A stretch of DNA of 64,000 nt from Streptomyces sp. CB00316 (GCF_001905595.1 NZ_LIXI01000001.1:1-64000); one strand, 5' to 3'. Counted from the stretch's first letter, positions 50,301 through 59,441 are shown. Numbers and translations are program-made. The notes: generated by a model not told the origin, from the sequence alone.

Positions 50301-51662
50301 TCAGCTCTTGTACGCCTTGGCCGCTTCGGACTCCAGCTTCTGCTGGGCCCCCGCGACATCCTTCGGGTCCTTCAGGAAGTCCTGGAGGATCTTCCACTCA
50401 CCCTTCCCGGGCGTTCCGCCGAACGACTGCGGGGCCTGGTCGGACATGTCGAAGCGGACGTCGTCACCGGCCGCGACGAGCGCCTCGGCCATCGTGCGCT
50501 GCACGTCGTTGGGGTACGCGGCCGGGTCCAGGCTCTTGTTCGGCGAGATGAACCCGCCCGCCTCGGCCCAGATCTTCGCCGCGTCCGCCGAGGCCAGCCA
50601 GGTCAGCAGCGCCTGGGCGCCCTTGCTGTCCTTCAGCGCCACGGCCGCGTCGCCACCGGTCACCACGGGAGAGTCCGCGCCGACCGCCGGGAACGGGAAG
50701 ACCTTCGCGTCCGTACCGATCTTCGCCTCGGTCTGCGCGATGTTGATGGAGACGAAGTCGCCCTCGAAGACCATGGCGCCCTTGGGCTGGTCGCCGCCGG
50801 TGAACGTCTGGGTCACCGAGGTCGGGAACTCCGTCTGGAGCGCCCCGTCGGCGCCGCCCGCGATCAGCTCCGGCTTGCCGAACAGCTCGGCGAGGGTGGT
50901 CAGCGCGTCCTTGACGGACGGGTCCGTCCACGGGATCTCGTGCTTCGCGAGCTGGTCGTACTTCTCCGGGCCCGCCTGGGAGAGGTAGACGTTCTCGAAC
51001 CAGTCGGTGAGCGTCCAGCCGTCGGCGCCCGCGACGGAGACCGGGGTGACACCGGAGGCGGAGATGGTCTCCGCGGTGGTGATGAAGTCCTTCCAGGTCT
51101 TCGGCTCGGCCGCGCCCGCGTTGTCGAAGGCCGCCGCGTTGTACCAGATCAGGGACTTGTTGGCGGCCTTGAAGTACACGCCGTACTGGGTGCCGTCCAC
51201 CGCCCCGAGGTCCTGCCAGACCTGGGCGTAGTTCTTCGTCAGCTGGGCCTTCGCCTCGTCGCCGACCGGCTTGGCCCACTTCTTGGCCACCGCCTGCTGG
51301 ATGGCGCCGACCTGCGGGATCATCGCGACGTCCGGGGGCTGGCCGCCCGCGATCTTCGTACCGAGGAAGTTGACGATGGGGTCCTGGGCCGGGACGAAGG
51401 TGACCTTCGCGCCCGTACGCTTCTCGAACTCGCTCAGCACCTTGGTGAAGTTGGCCTGCTCGGGTCCTGTCCAGACCGCGGCGACGGAGATGTTCTCCCC
51501 GTCCAGCTTCGGCAGGGTGACGGTGGGGGCGCTGTCTGTGCCCTTGTCCGTCCCGCCGCCCGACTTCTTCGACCCGCCGCCGTCCCCGCAGCCGGTCAGC
51601 GCCAGAGCGCCGACCGCCGTGAAGACGAGTGCGGCCCTGCGTATGGAAAGGGTTGTACGCAT
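50301..51662 (-). CDS. Sugar ABC transporter substrate-binding lipoprotein
   Basis: 453 residues from ATG 51662 (AGGACAGGA upstream). The signal peptide ends in the lipobox ALTGC with Cys25, so the mature protein is lipid-anchored. A Gly/Ser/Lys spacer follows, then a family-1 extracellular binding fold (AAVWTGPEQANFTKVLSEFEKRTGAKVTF; WYNAAAFDNAGAAEPKTWKDF; MVFEGDFVSIN). It captures a sugar for the two permeases encoded downstream. Similar proteins bind alpha-glucosides, but specificity cannot be assigned. No LacI-type regulator is adjacent. Confidence 0.93.
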   Translation of the reverse strand: MRTTLSIRRAALVFTAVGALALTGCGDGGGSKKSGGGTDKGTDSAPTVTLPKLDGENISVAAVWTGPEQANFTKVLSEFEKRTGAKVTFVPAQDPIVNFLGTKIAGGQPPDVAMIPQVGAIQQAVAKKWAKPVGDEAKAQLTKNYAQVWQDLGAVDGTQYGVYFKAANKSLIWYNAAAFDNAGAAEPKTWKDFITTAETISASGVTPVSVAGADGWTLTDWFENVYLSQAGPEKYDQLAKHEIPWTDPSVKDALTTLAELFGKPELIAGGADGALQTEFPTSVTQTFTGGDQPKGAMVFEGDFVSINIAQTEAKIGTDAKVFPFPAVGADSPVVTGGDAAVALKDSKGAQALLTWLASADAAKIWAEAGGFISPNKSLDPAAYPNDVQRTMAEALVAAGDDVRFDMSDQAPQSFGGTPGKGEWKILQDFLKDPKDVAGAQQKLESEAAKAYKS

Positions 51663-51972
51663 TCCTGTCCTGTCTCTTCCGTACGCGCCCGACCGCGTCG
51701 TCGTCGCCCGGGCTGCGTCGTCCGTGCGCACAGTCCTACGCCCGGTGCACGGCCCCCGCAATACCGCCGTCCGGCCCAACAGAGTGATCGTGATGGGCTC
51801 GTGACGTCCTATCAGCAGATGCGCGCGGATGCGGCGGAATGAGGTGAGGGACGGGCGGGCAGGGGCAGGAGTGTCAGGTCGGGCGTGTGTCGCCGGGCGG
51901 TGGGCGGACGGGGGCAGGGTCTCGTCGGGTTCACGTCGGACTCGGGGTCAGCGGCTCGTCAGGTCCACGGCC
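51663..51972. promoter_or_regulatory. Intergenic region upstream of the sugar ABC operon
   Basis: 310 bases between the FHA-FtsK gene stop and the binding-protein start, both on the minus strand. It must hold the operon promoter and perhaps the end of the upstream transcript. I see no strong hairpin, and no clear LacI-type operator or -10 box. Confidence 0.3.
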
Positions 51973-54900
51973 TCACGTCGGGAACGGGATCAGCGGGGGC
52001 AGGCGCTCGGCGTTCACCGAGCGGGCCGCGCGCTCCAGGGCGCTGGCGAGCAGGGCCAGGTCCGTCGGCCCGTTGCCCAGCTCGCGGACCGGTCGGCGGG
52101 TCGGCGGATCGCCCATCCGCTCCCACTCCAGCGGGACGACGGTGGGCCGCAGCGTCGCCGTACGCGGGATGCGGCCCGTGACCCGGCCCCCCTGGAACGG
52201 GGTCACCCGGCCGTCCGGATGCCCCAGCCGGCCCCGGCCCGGGGCCGGTTCGTCCGGGGACGGCGGCAGGACCGGCGCGTCCAGCACGATGCGCAGCCTC
52301 GCCCCCCGGGCCAGCTCGGTGTCCTCCGTGCGGTCCGGGCGCGCCGAGGTGGCGACCAGGTGCACCCCGAGCCGGCCGCCGTCCCGGGCCACGGCCTCCA
52401 GCGCCCGCACCACGGAACCGGCGGCGGGGCGACCGGGGCTGCCGAGTCCCGGAGCGACCAGTGCGTCGAAGTCGTCGGCGAGCACGACCAGGCGCGGCAG
52501 GGGGGAGGGGCCCGGGTCCGACGCCCGCGCGGTGACCTGGCGCAGCCGCAGGGTGCCGCTGGCCGGGGAGTCCAGGTCGCCCCGGCGCTCGGCGCCGCTC
52601 GGCGGACGCTGTCCCACGATGCGCCGGGACTCCTCCTGCTGGGCCGCTTCCGCGTGCCGGGCGTGCCAGGCGGCGAAGTCCAGCGGGCCGAGCAGCTCGG
52701 CGCGGCGCTTCAGCTCGCCGCCCAGGGCCTGCGCGAACTCCCGCATCCGGACCGGGTCGGAGGCGACGAGATGGGTGAAGACGTGCGGCAGCTCCGTACA
52801 GGGGAGCAGCCCCGGTGCTGAGCCGCCGCGCTCCTCGGGCTTTCCGCCGGCGCCGTCGACCAGCAGGATGCCGAGCCGGTCGGGCCGGGCGGAGGAGGCG
52901 AGCGAGGCCGCGATGGCCCGCAGCAGCTCGGTGCGCCCGCTGCCCGCTGGGCCCTCGATGAGGAGGTGTGGGCCCTCGTCGGCGAGATCGACGCAGAGGG
53001 CGCCCCGGGGGCCGGCCCCGAGCACGAGCACGGGCCGCCCGGCGTGCACGGCCTGCGGTGTCCGGCCCGCCTCGGCCTCGCCATCCTGCGGGCCGACCCG
53101 GGGCGTGGCGCGGGAGGGGTACGGCGTACGCCCCGAGTCCTCGGCTCCCGCTCCCGGATACCGCGTACGGCCCGAGTCCCGGTCGCCGGCCGACGGGTAC
53201 GGCGTGCCTACCGGGCCCCGGGCCTCCTGGGAGCGGTGGCCGTCGCCCGCCGAGCGCTGGGGGCCGACGCGGGGGCCCGTGCTCAGCGTGCGGCCCGAGT
53301 CCCGGTCGCCGGCCGACGGGTACGGCGTCCGGACCGAGCCGGGGGTCTCCCGGTCCGCCCGGGACGGGGGAACGGCGGTGGTGGCCCGGGGCACCGAGGC
53401 GCCCGGCTGGTGCTCCGCCGTGGAGGCCCAGCGGGCCATCAGCGACGCCGGGGTGGCGCGGGCCAGGCCCAGCTCGTCGAGCAGCCGGGCCGAGGGCGGC
53501 AGCGCCGCCGTCGTCGGGCGGCCCGCGAGTGCGGCCGAGCCCTCGTCGCGCAGGGGCGCCAGCGCCCGCCCGAACCGCTCGGCCCAGGCCGCCGACACCG
53601 CGTCCACCGCGGCCACCGTGCCGTGGCCCGCCGCCTGACCGCCCGCCGTGCGCAGCAGGCGCAGCGCCGTCGCCACGTCGCCGCTGAGCATCGCGACCGC
53701 CCCGCACTCGCGGAAGGCGATGGAGGCCCGGCAGGCGGCGTCGTACGTGGCGGCCACCGGGGAGGTGGGGGAGGCGGCCGGGGTCTCGGCCAGGCAGATC
53801 AGATGGATGCCCGCCGCCGCCCCGGCACCGGCCAGCCGGGCCGTCGTCTCGCGCAGCGCCGCCGTACCCGGGTCGCCGTCCAGGATGACCACCGTGTGCG
53901 AGCCCGTGTGCGCGCGGGCCGCGTCCGCGACCTCGGTGTGGTCCAGGTTCGGCCAGCCGGTACCGAGCGGGCCATCGTCGAGGCGGCGGACCAGCTCGGC
54001 CGTGCGGGCGGCCGCCTGCTCACGGTCGTACGCGAGGAGGAGTCGGCAGTCCTGCCCGTGCATCGGGCGCAGATGCGGCAGCCACCCCAGCCAGGACCAC
54101 TCGCGCCGCCGCTCCTCCAGGGAGCGGGCGCGGTCCGCGGAGATGAGCACGATCTCCAGGTCGAAGGGGGAGTGCAGCGCGGCGAGCTGCGCCACCGTGG
54201 CGCGGGCGAGCCCCGCCAGCCGGGCGCGCGGCCCGGCGAGACCCAGCGAACCGGCCTCCCGCAGCCCCACCGTCACCGGCACCGACGGCACATCGGCCCG
54301 GTCGGTCGTCCCGAGCCGCACCACCAGCGCCTCCGGGTGCCCGTCGTGGCGCTCCCACAGCCGGGGCCCGGGGCCCAGCGCGGTCAGCAGCACGGCCGCC
54401 GGATCCGGCCAGGTGCCCTCGGGCGCGGACGGCACGGCGGAGAAGGGGGACTGGGGCGAGGCGGGGGAGGCGAGGTGCCCCCCGGAGTCACCGAAGGAAC
54501 CGGCGGAGGCGAAGGGGGAGGGGGAGGCATACGGGTCGGGGCCCGGGGCCTCCGGGGGGTGGGCGTGACCGGACGGGGCGGCCCCCGCCTCCGGCCATGG
54601 GCCCCGGCCCGGCTGCTCGGCGCCCGGCGCCTGCTCGCCCCTACTGCCGCCACCGCCCTTGAGCCGCCGGGCCCAGGCGCCTATCCCCCCACGCCGGGGC
54701 GCCTCACCGGTACGGAACGGCTCCTGGCCGCCGCCACCGAACGGCTCCTGGCCGCCGCGACCGACCCGCTCCTGGCCGCTCGCCCGCGGGCCCGCCGGAT
54801 CGAACGGCTCACGCCCACCCGCGCCGCCTTCCGGGAACTGCTCCCGGCCGCCGTGGGCGTGCTGCCGCGCGGCAGCCTCGGGGGAGCCGGGACCGCGGCC

Positions 54901-55641
54901 GTGACCCTGGCCCTCGTACCCCACCGGCTGCGGGCGGGGGGCGTCGGACGACGGGCCCCCGTACGCGGGGTCCGGCGCGTGCGGCTCCGTCTCGACGCGG
55001 CTCACCCGCAGGTGGCCCTCGCCGTCCGGGGCCGTCGGGAGCGTCACCGTACGCGAGCCGGCCGTGAGCCGGAGGGCCGATTCGCCGAGCCGCAACAGGG
55101 CGCCGGACGGGAAGCGGACAGGCCGGTCGCGGACCTCCGCGCCGTCCAGGGTTGTGCCGTTCGTCGAGCCGAGGTCGGCGACCGAGACCCGGCCGTCCTC
55201 GGAGACCGTCACCGCGCAGTGCAGCCGGGACACGTCCGGGTCGTCCAGCGGGACGTCGGCCTCGGCGGAGCGGCCGATCCGGATCTGCCCGCCGTGCAGC
55301 AGATGGACCCCGCCCGCGTCCGGCCCGGCGACCACGTGGAGCTGGGCCGGAACGGTGTCGTCCGTCGCCTCGTCCTCGCCGGGGACCTGGAGCGAGAGGA
55401 CCGCCCCGTCCACCAGCGGCGGCTCACCGAGGGCGATGCGCTGGGAGTCCAGCCGCTCCCGCCCGGCGAAGAGCACCGCCGCCCCGCCGCCCTGGGAGCC
55501 CTCGGGCCCGGAGACGGCCTGGGCCAGGCCGGAGGCGACAGCGGCCAGCGCCGTCCCCGCGGGGGCGGTGACGAGCACGTCGCAGGCGCGCGCCGGGGTC
55601 TGGCCGCTGCGCGGCGCGAGGACGGTCAGCCGGATCTGCAT
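51973..55641 (-). CDS. FHA domain protein with an EssC/FtsK-like region and degenerate nucleotide-binding motifs
   Basis: 1222 residues from ATG 55641. An N-terminal ~90-residue EssC-N-like domain is followed by an FHA domain (about 115-190) with phosphothreonine-binding residues present: GR 123-124, S138-R139-x-H141 and N161-G162. A Gly/Pro/Ala-rich linker runs to ~410. Residues 455-560 match the pre-ATPase region of EssC/FtsK-type proteins (AALHSPFDLEIVLIS; EWSWLGWLPHLRP). A second linker holds repeats of TPYPSAGDRDSGRT. The single FtsK-like domain has GPAGSGRT (897-904), with Arg903 for the invariant Lys, and LVVLADDFDAL (1051-1061), with Asp for the catalytic Glu. No membrane helix is seen. 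Divergent from the kinase genes, whose phosphorylation it may read. Confidence 0.85.
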   Translation of the reverse strand: MQIRLTVLAPRSGQTPARACDVLVTAPAGTALAAVASGLAQAVSGPEGSQGGGAAVLFAGRERLDSQRIALGEPPLVDGAVLSLQVPGEDEATDDTVPAQLHVVAGPDAGGVHLLHGGQIRIGRSAEADVPLDDPDVSRLHCAVTVSEDGRVSVADLGSTNGTTLDGAEVRDRPVRFPSGALLRLGESALRLTAGSRTVTLPTAPDGEGHLRVSRVETEPHAPDPAYGGPSSDAPRPQPVGYEGQGHGRGPGSPEAAARQHAHGGREQFPEGGAGGREPFDPAGPRASGQERVGRGGQEPFGGGGQEPFRTGEAPRRGGIGAWARRLKGGGGSRGEQAPGAEQPGRGPWPEAGAAPSGHAHPPEAPGPDPYASPSPFASAGSFGDSGGHLASPASPQSPFSAVPSAPEGTWPDPAAVLLTALGPGPRLWERHDGHPEALVVRLGTTDRADVPSVPVTVGLREAGSLGLAGPRARLAGLARATVAQLAALHSPFDLEIVLISADRARSLEERRREWSWLGWLPHLRPMHGQDCRLLLAYDREQAAARTAELVRRLDDGPLGTGWPNLDHTEVADAARAHTGSHTVVILDGDPGTAALRETTARLAGAGAAAGIHLICLAETPAASPTSPVAATYDAACRASIAFRECGAVAMLSGDVATALRLLRTAGGQAAGHGTVAAVDAVSAAWAERFGRALAPLRDEGSAALAGRPTTAALPPSARLLDELGLARATPASLMARWASTAEHQPGASVPRATTAVPPSRADRETPGSVRTPYPSAGDRDSGRTLSTGPRVGPQRSAGDGHRSQEARGPVGTPYPSAGDRDSGRTRYPGAGAEDSGRTPYPSRATPRVGPQDGEAEAGRTPQAVHAGRPVLVLGAGPRGALCVDLADEGPHLLIEGPAGSGRTELLRAIAASLASSARPDRLGILLVDGAGGKPEERGGSAPGLLPCTELPHVFTHLVASDPVRMREFAQALGGELKRRAELLGPLDFAAWHARHAEAAQQEESRRIVGQRPPSGAERRGDLDSPASGTLRLRQVTARASDPGPSPLPRLVVLADDFDALVAPGLGSPGRPAAGSVVRALEAVARDGGRLGVHLVATSARPDRTEDTELARGARLRIVLDAPVLPPSPDEPAPGRGRLGHPDGRVTPFQGGRVTGRIPRTATLRPTVVPLEWERMGDPPTRRPVRELGNGPTDLALLASALERAARSVNAERLPPLIPFPT

Positions 55642-56178
55642 CGCCGTCGGCGGTCCCTTCTGCGCGGGGTGCCCGGCAGGGGAAAGGCCCTGTGATTCCC
55701 CCCACCCGGCACGGACAGGTCGTCCGTACAGGTCGTCACGGACCCCGGGCTCCCGACCCGTCAGATCCGTCCTTGGAGGCATCCTCGCACCTGCCACTGA
55801 CAACACGCCCGGCGGTCACCTTTAAATGATCTTGAATGGTCGGCTGTGGGTGCAAAAGTGCCGGCTTGCGTCCGGTTCCGGCCGCTCAGGACGGTGTGAC
55901 GAGCATGGTCCGGTGCATTCCGGACGGGTATCCGGACGAGCGTGCGCACTGTTGTGCGAGTCGTGGATTCCCGAGCGTCGACCCCGCGCGGCAACCATCT
56001 GTCCGGTCCGCGCGTCTTCCCCCGAAACGCGACCCCCGAACCCCTTGTCCAACGACATCCCGGCCCCTTGTCCAGCGGCATTAGAGTGGGCCGGAACATG
56101 GGCCGGAGCGTCGGCCCCGGAACATCCGGGCGGGCCCGGGGGGACCGCAAGCACCACGATCAGCAGGGAGCGCATGAC
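55642..56178. promoter_or_regulatory. Divergent region between the FHA-FtsK gene and pkaA
   Basis: 537 bases with no gene supported. An AT-rich patch (CACCTTTAAATGATCTTGAA, about 55818-55837) is a likely promoter core for the leftward gene. An 18-base imperfect direct repeat lies at 56041-56081, near the right end. GGGAG precedes the pkaA GTG. The frame continuing upstream of pkaA is not supported as coding. Confidence 0.4.
56041..56081. repeat. Direct repeat upstream of pkaA
   Basis: CCCCTTGTCCAACGACAT (56041-56058) and CCCCTTGTCCAGCGGCAT (56064-56081) agree at 16 of 18 positions and are offset by 23 bases, about two helical turns. TTAGAG follows. This could be a tandem regulator site. Confidence 0.55.
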
Positions 56179-57849
56179 GTGCGGCCGGTAGGCAGCAAGT
56201 ACCTGCTCGAGGAGCCGCTCGGACGCGGCGCCACGGGCACCGTCTGGCGAGCCCGCCAGCGGGAGACCGCGGGCGCCGAGGCGGCCGTCGCCGGTCAGCC
56301 CGGCGAGACCGTGGCGATCAAGGTCCTCAAGGAGGAGCTCGCCAACGACGCCGATGTCGTGATGCGGTTCCTGCGGGAGCGCTCGGTCCTGTTGCGGCTC
56401 ACGCACCCGAACATCGTGCGCACCCGCGACCTGGTCGTCGAGGGCGATCTCCTCGCCCTGGTGATGGACCTGATCGACGGTCCCGACCTGCACCGCTACC
56501 TGCGGGCGAACGGCCCGCTCACCCCGGTCGCCGCCTCGCTGCTCACCGCGCAGATCGCCGACGCGCTCGCCGCCAGCCACGCCGACGGCGTCGTCCACCG
56601 CGACCTCAAGCCGGCCAACGTGCTGCTCGACGAGCGGGACGGCGGCATGACCCCGATGCTCACCGACTTCGGCATCGCGCGGCTCGCCGACTCCCCGGGC
56701 CTGACCCGGACGCACGAGTTCGTCGGCACCCCCGCCTATGTGGCGCCGGAGTCCGCCGAGGGCCGCCCGCAGACCTCCGCCGTGGACATCTACGGCGCGG
56801 GCATCCTGCTGTACGAGCTGGTCACCGGCCGCCCGCCGTTCGCCGGGGGCACCGCCCTCGAAGTCCTGCACCGGCACCTCAGCGAGGAGCCCCGCCGCCC
56901 CTCCACCGTCCCTGAACCGCTGTGGACGGTCATAGAGCGCTGCCTGCGCAAGGACCCGGACCAGCGGCCCAGCGCCGAGAACCTGGCCCGTGGCCTGCGT
57001 ACGGTCGCCGCCGGCATCGGCGTCCACGCGAACTCGGCCCAGATCGCCGCCGCCGAAGGGGTGGGCGCCCTGCTCGCCCCCGACCCGGCGCCCACGGCCG
57101 TCCCCGAGACCCCCGGCGCCGCCGACCCCACCCAGGTCCTGCCGAGCAACGCGGGCTCGTACGACCCCGGCGCCGCCACCAGCGTGCTCCCGCAGACCGG
57201 CGGCCCCGGCGGCAACCAGGGCCACGCCGACCCGACGGCCGTCATGCCGCCCGTACCGCAGCGCCCCGACGGGCCGCCGCAGCCGGACGGCCCGCACCCC
57301 TGGCAGTCGCAGCTCCAGGCGGCCCGCGACCGCAACGAGCAGACGCAGGTGCAGTACCTGGACCCCAGCCAGGACCCCCTGCGCCGCCGCCCCCAGCGTC
57401 AGCAGCCCCCGCAGCCTTCCCAGCGGCAGCAGCAGCCCCCGCAGCACCGGCAGCAGCCGCTCCAGCAGCAGTACCCGCAGCAGCACCAGCAACAGCCGCA
57501 GCGCTACCAGGCCCCGCAGCAGCCCCAGCGCCAGCAGTACGCGCCCCCGCAGCCGCAGCAGCCCCAGCAGCCGGCCCCGCGCCCGCCGCGTGAGCCGCGT
57601 CCGCCGAGGCAGCGCAGCTCCAGCCCGATGCGCATCCCCGGTCTCGGCTGCCTCAAGGGCTGCCTGTTCACGATCGTGCTGCTGGTCGTCGCCGGCTGGC
57701 TGATCTGGGAGCTGACCCCGCTCCAGGACTGGGTGGCCCAGGGCAAGGGCTACTGGGAAGCGATCGGCGACGCGATCGGCGAGGTCACCGACTGGGTCTC
57801 CAAGATCGGCGAGGCCACCGGCGAATCCGGAGGCACCGGCGGCGCCTGA
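56179..57849 (+). CDS. pkaA: Membrane-anchored Ser/Thr protein kinase PkaA-type
   Basis: 556 residues from GTG 56179 (GGGAG eight bases upstream). The Hanks-type kinase is complete: P-loop GRGATG (15-20), Lys48 in VAIKVLKE, HRDLKPAN with Asp142, DFGIARL, GTPAYVAPE and DIYGAGILLYELVTG. An unusual ~18-residue Ala/Gly-rich insert lies between P-loop and lysine. After ~280 comes a disordered linker, then a Gln/Pro-rich stretch of ~80 residues, a membrane helix at about 495-513 and a ~40-residue C-terminal part. There are no PASTA repeats. Gene order with pkaB and prfB matches Streptomyces coelicolor as I remember it. Confidence 0.9.
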   Translation: MRPVGSKYLLEEPLGRGATGTVWRARQRETAGAEAAVAGQPGETVAIKVLKEELANDADVVMRFLRERSVLLRLTHPNIVRTRDLVVEGDLLALVMDLIDGPDLHRYLRANGPLTPVAASLLTAQIADALAASHADGVVHRDLKPANVLLDERDGGMTPMLTDFGIARLADSPGLTRTHEFVGTPAYVAPESAEGRPQTSAVDIYGAGILLYELVTGRPPFAGGTALEVLHRHLSEEPRRPSTVPEPLWTVIERCLRKDPDQRPSAENLARGLRTVAAGIGVHANSAQIAAAEGVGALLAPDPAPTAVPETPGAADPTQVLPSNAGSYDPGAATSVLPQTGGPGGNQGHADPTAVMPPVPQRPDGPPQPDGPHPWQSQLQAARDRNEQTQVQYLDPSQDPLRRRPQRQQPPQPSQRQQQPPQHRQQPLQQQYPQQHQQQPQRYQAPQQPQRQQYAPPQPQQPQQPAPRPPREPRPPRQRSSSPMRIPGLGCLKGCLFTIVLLVVAGWLIWELTPLQDWVAQGKGYWEAIGDAIGEVTDWVSKIGEATGESGGTGGA

Positions 57850-58097
57850 CGGCGACGGTCCTACCTACGGCCGTAGGTGCGACCCCTGGGTAGGGCTGGG
57901 CGTACGGTCGGTACGGCTGGGCGTACGGTCGAGGGGCTGGAGACCGGCGCCACCCCTGACTCTGTCCCTTTGTCGACTTCTCCGGACCGATTCGGTCCGG
58001 AGAAGTGCAGGTTGGCGCCATCTCGGGCACGCACCACCCCGAACGCCGCGTAACTTTGTCGACCGGGGGTCCACCGCCAGCCGCTGAGGGAGCAGTC
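57850..58097 (+). promoter_or_regulatory. Structured spacer between pkaA and pkaB
   Basis: 248 bases with several ordered elements: a perfect 16-base palindrome ACCTACGGCCGTAGGT (57863-57878), a 21-base tandem repeat (57894-57914, then 57915-57931, unit beginning GGCTGGGCGTACGG), a 14-bp hairpin (57976-58006) and two copies of CTTTGTCGAC (57968-57977 and 58054-58063). The hairpin probably ends pkaA transcription, so pkaB may have its own promoter downstream of it. Confidence 0.6.
57976..58006 (+). terminator. Terminator-like hairpin between pkaA and pkaB
   Basis: A perfect 14-bp stem (ACTTCTCCGGACCG 57976-57989, CGGTCCGGAGAAGT 57993-58006) with a three-base loop. It lies 126 bases after the pkaA stop. 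Confidence 0.75.
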
Positions 58098-59348
58098 TTG
58101 GCACGGAATATCGGCAGCCGGTACACGGCCCACCAGATCCTGGGGCGCGGCAGCGCCGGCACGGTGTGGCTCGGCGAAGGGCCCGAGGGCCCGGTCGCCA
58201 TCAAGCTGCTCCGTGAGGACCTCGCGTCCGACCAGGAGCTCGTGGGCCGCTTCGTGCAGGAGCGCACCGCCCTGCTCGGGCTCGACCACCCCCACGTAGT
58301 CGCGGTCCGGGACCTCGTGGTGGACGGCAACGACCTCGCCCTGGTGATGACCCTCGTACGCGGCACCGACCTGCGCACCCGCCTGGACCGCGAACGCCGC
58401 CTCGCCCCCGAAGCGGCCGTCGCGATCATCGCGGACGTCGCCGACGGCCTGGCCGCCGCCCACAAGGCCCAGGTGGTCCATCGGGACGTCAAGCCCGAGA
58501 ACATTCTCCTCGACATGGAGGGCCCGCTCGGCCCCGGCGGCTCCCACCCGGCCCTGCTCACCGACTTCGGCGTCGCCAAGCTCATCGACACCCCGCGCCG
58601 CACCAAGGCCACCAAGATCATCGGTACGCCGGACTACCTGGCCCCCGAGATCGTCGAGGGCCTGCCGCCGCGCGCCGCCGTCGACATCTACGCGCTCGCG
58701 ACCGTGCTGTACGAGCTCCTCGCCGGGTTCACCCCCTTCGGCGGCGGCCACCCCGGTGCGGTCCTGCGCCGCCATGTCACCGAGACCGTCGTCCCGCTCC
58801 CCGGTATCCCCGAGGAGCTCTGGCAGCTCCTGGTGCAGTGCCTGGCCAAGGCGCCGGCCTCCCGGTTGCGCGCCTCCGAGCTGGCCGTACGGCTCCGGGA
58901 CCTGCTCCCGCTCCTCGCCGGCATCCCGCCCCTGGACGTGGACGAGCCCGGCGGCGACGAGGCGGAGCAGCAGCCGGCCGCGTACGACGAGCAGCAGTAC
59001 ACCCCGTCCGCCGAGGAGCCGCGCCGCCGCGGGGCGGTCCCGCTGGTGCCCGGCTCGTCCCCGGACTCCAACCGGGACACCCACACGAGCATGCGCGTCC
59101 CCGCCCCCGACGAACTGGCCGGCGGCCCCCTGGGCACCGCCCGCGCCCCGCGCTCCCCCGGCAGGCCGCGCCCCGGCTCCGCCCGTAACAAGGCGGCGGC
59201 CGTCCGCAAGCGCCGCATCACCCTGGGCGCCGCGGCCCTCCTGCTGTGCGCGGCCGTCGCGGTGGGCGGCTGGTTCGCCGCGGGCGGCGGGGACGGCGAC
59301 CCGGCGGGGCCCCAGGACAGCGAGAACTCAGCTCCGGCGACCCCGTAG
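58098..59348 (+). CDS. pkaB: Membrane-anchored Ser/Thr protein kinase PkaB-type
   Basis: 416 residues from TTG 58098, preceded by GAGGGAG at five bases; the ATG at 58005 lies inside a hairpin and is rejected. Kinase motifs are complete: GRGSAG, VAIKLLRE with Lys36, HRDVKPEN with Asp130, LTDFGVAKL, GTPDYLAPE and DIYALATVLYELL. A linker with acidic, Gln- and Arg-rich parts leads to one membrane helix at about 375-395 (LGAAALLLCAAVAVGGWF) and a short extracytoplasmic tail (~20 residues) without PASTA or other sensor domain. The length agrees with the S. coelicolor PkaB I remember. Confidence 0.9.
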   Translation: MARNIGSRYTAHQILGRGSAGTVWLGEGPEGPVAIKLLREDLASDQELVGRFVQERTALLGLDHPHVVAVRDLVVDGNDLALVMTLVRGTDLRTRLDRERRLAPEAAVAIIADVADGLAAAHKAQVVHRDVKPENILLDMEGPLGPGGSHPALLTDFGVAKLIDTPRRTKATKIIGTPDYLAPEIVEGLPPRAAVDIYALATVLYELLAGFTPFGGGHPGAVLRRHVTETVVPLPGIPEELWQLLVQCLAKAPASRLRASELAVRLRDLLPLLAGIPPLDVDEPGGDEAEQQPAAYDEQQYTPSAEEPRRRGAVPLVPGSSPDSNRDTHTSMRVPAPDELAGGPLGTARAPRSPGRPRPGSARNKAAAVRKRRITLGAAALLLCAAVAVGGWFAAGGGDGDPAGPQDSENSAPATP

Positions 59349-59441
59349 GAAGCCCTTCGGGCGGCCCCTCGGGCAGCCCGTTCCCGGACCGGTCCCCCGG
59401 GGGAGGGCAAGCTTCACCCGCCATGCCGTTACGCTGGACCC

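Noticed and set aside
58005..58097. ATG at 58005 as the pkaB start
   Set aside because: It lies in the right arm of a 14-bp hairpin and has no ribosome site; TTG 58098 has GAGGGAG at the right distance.
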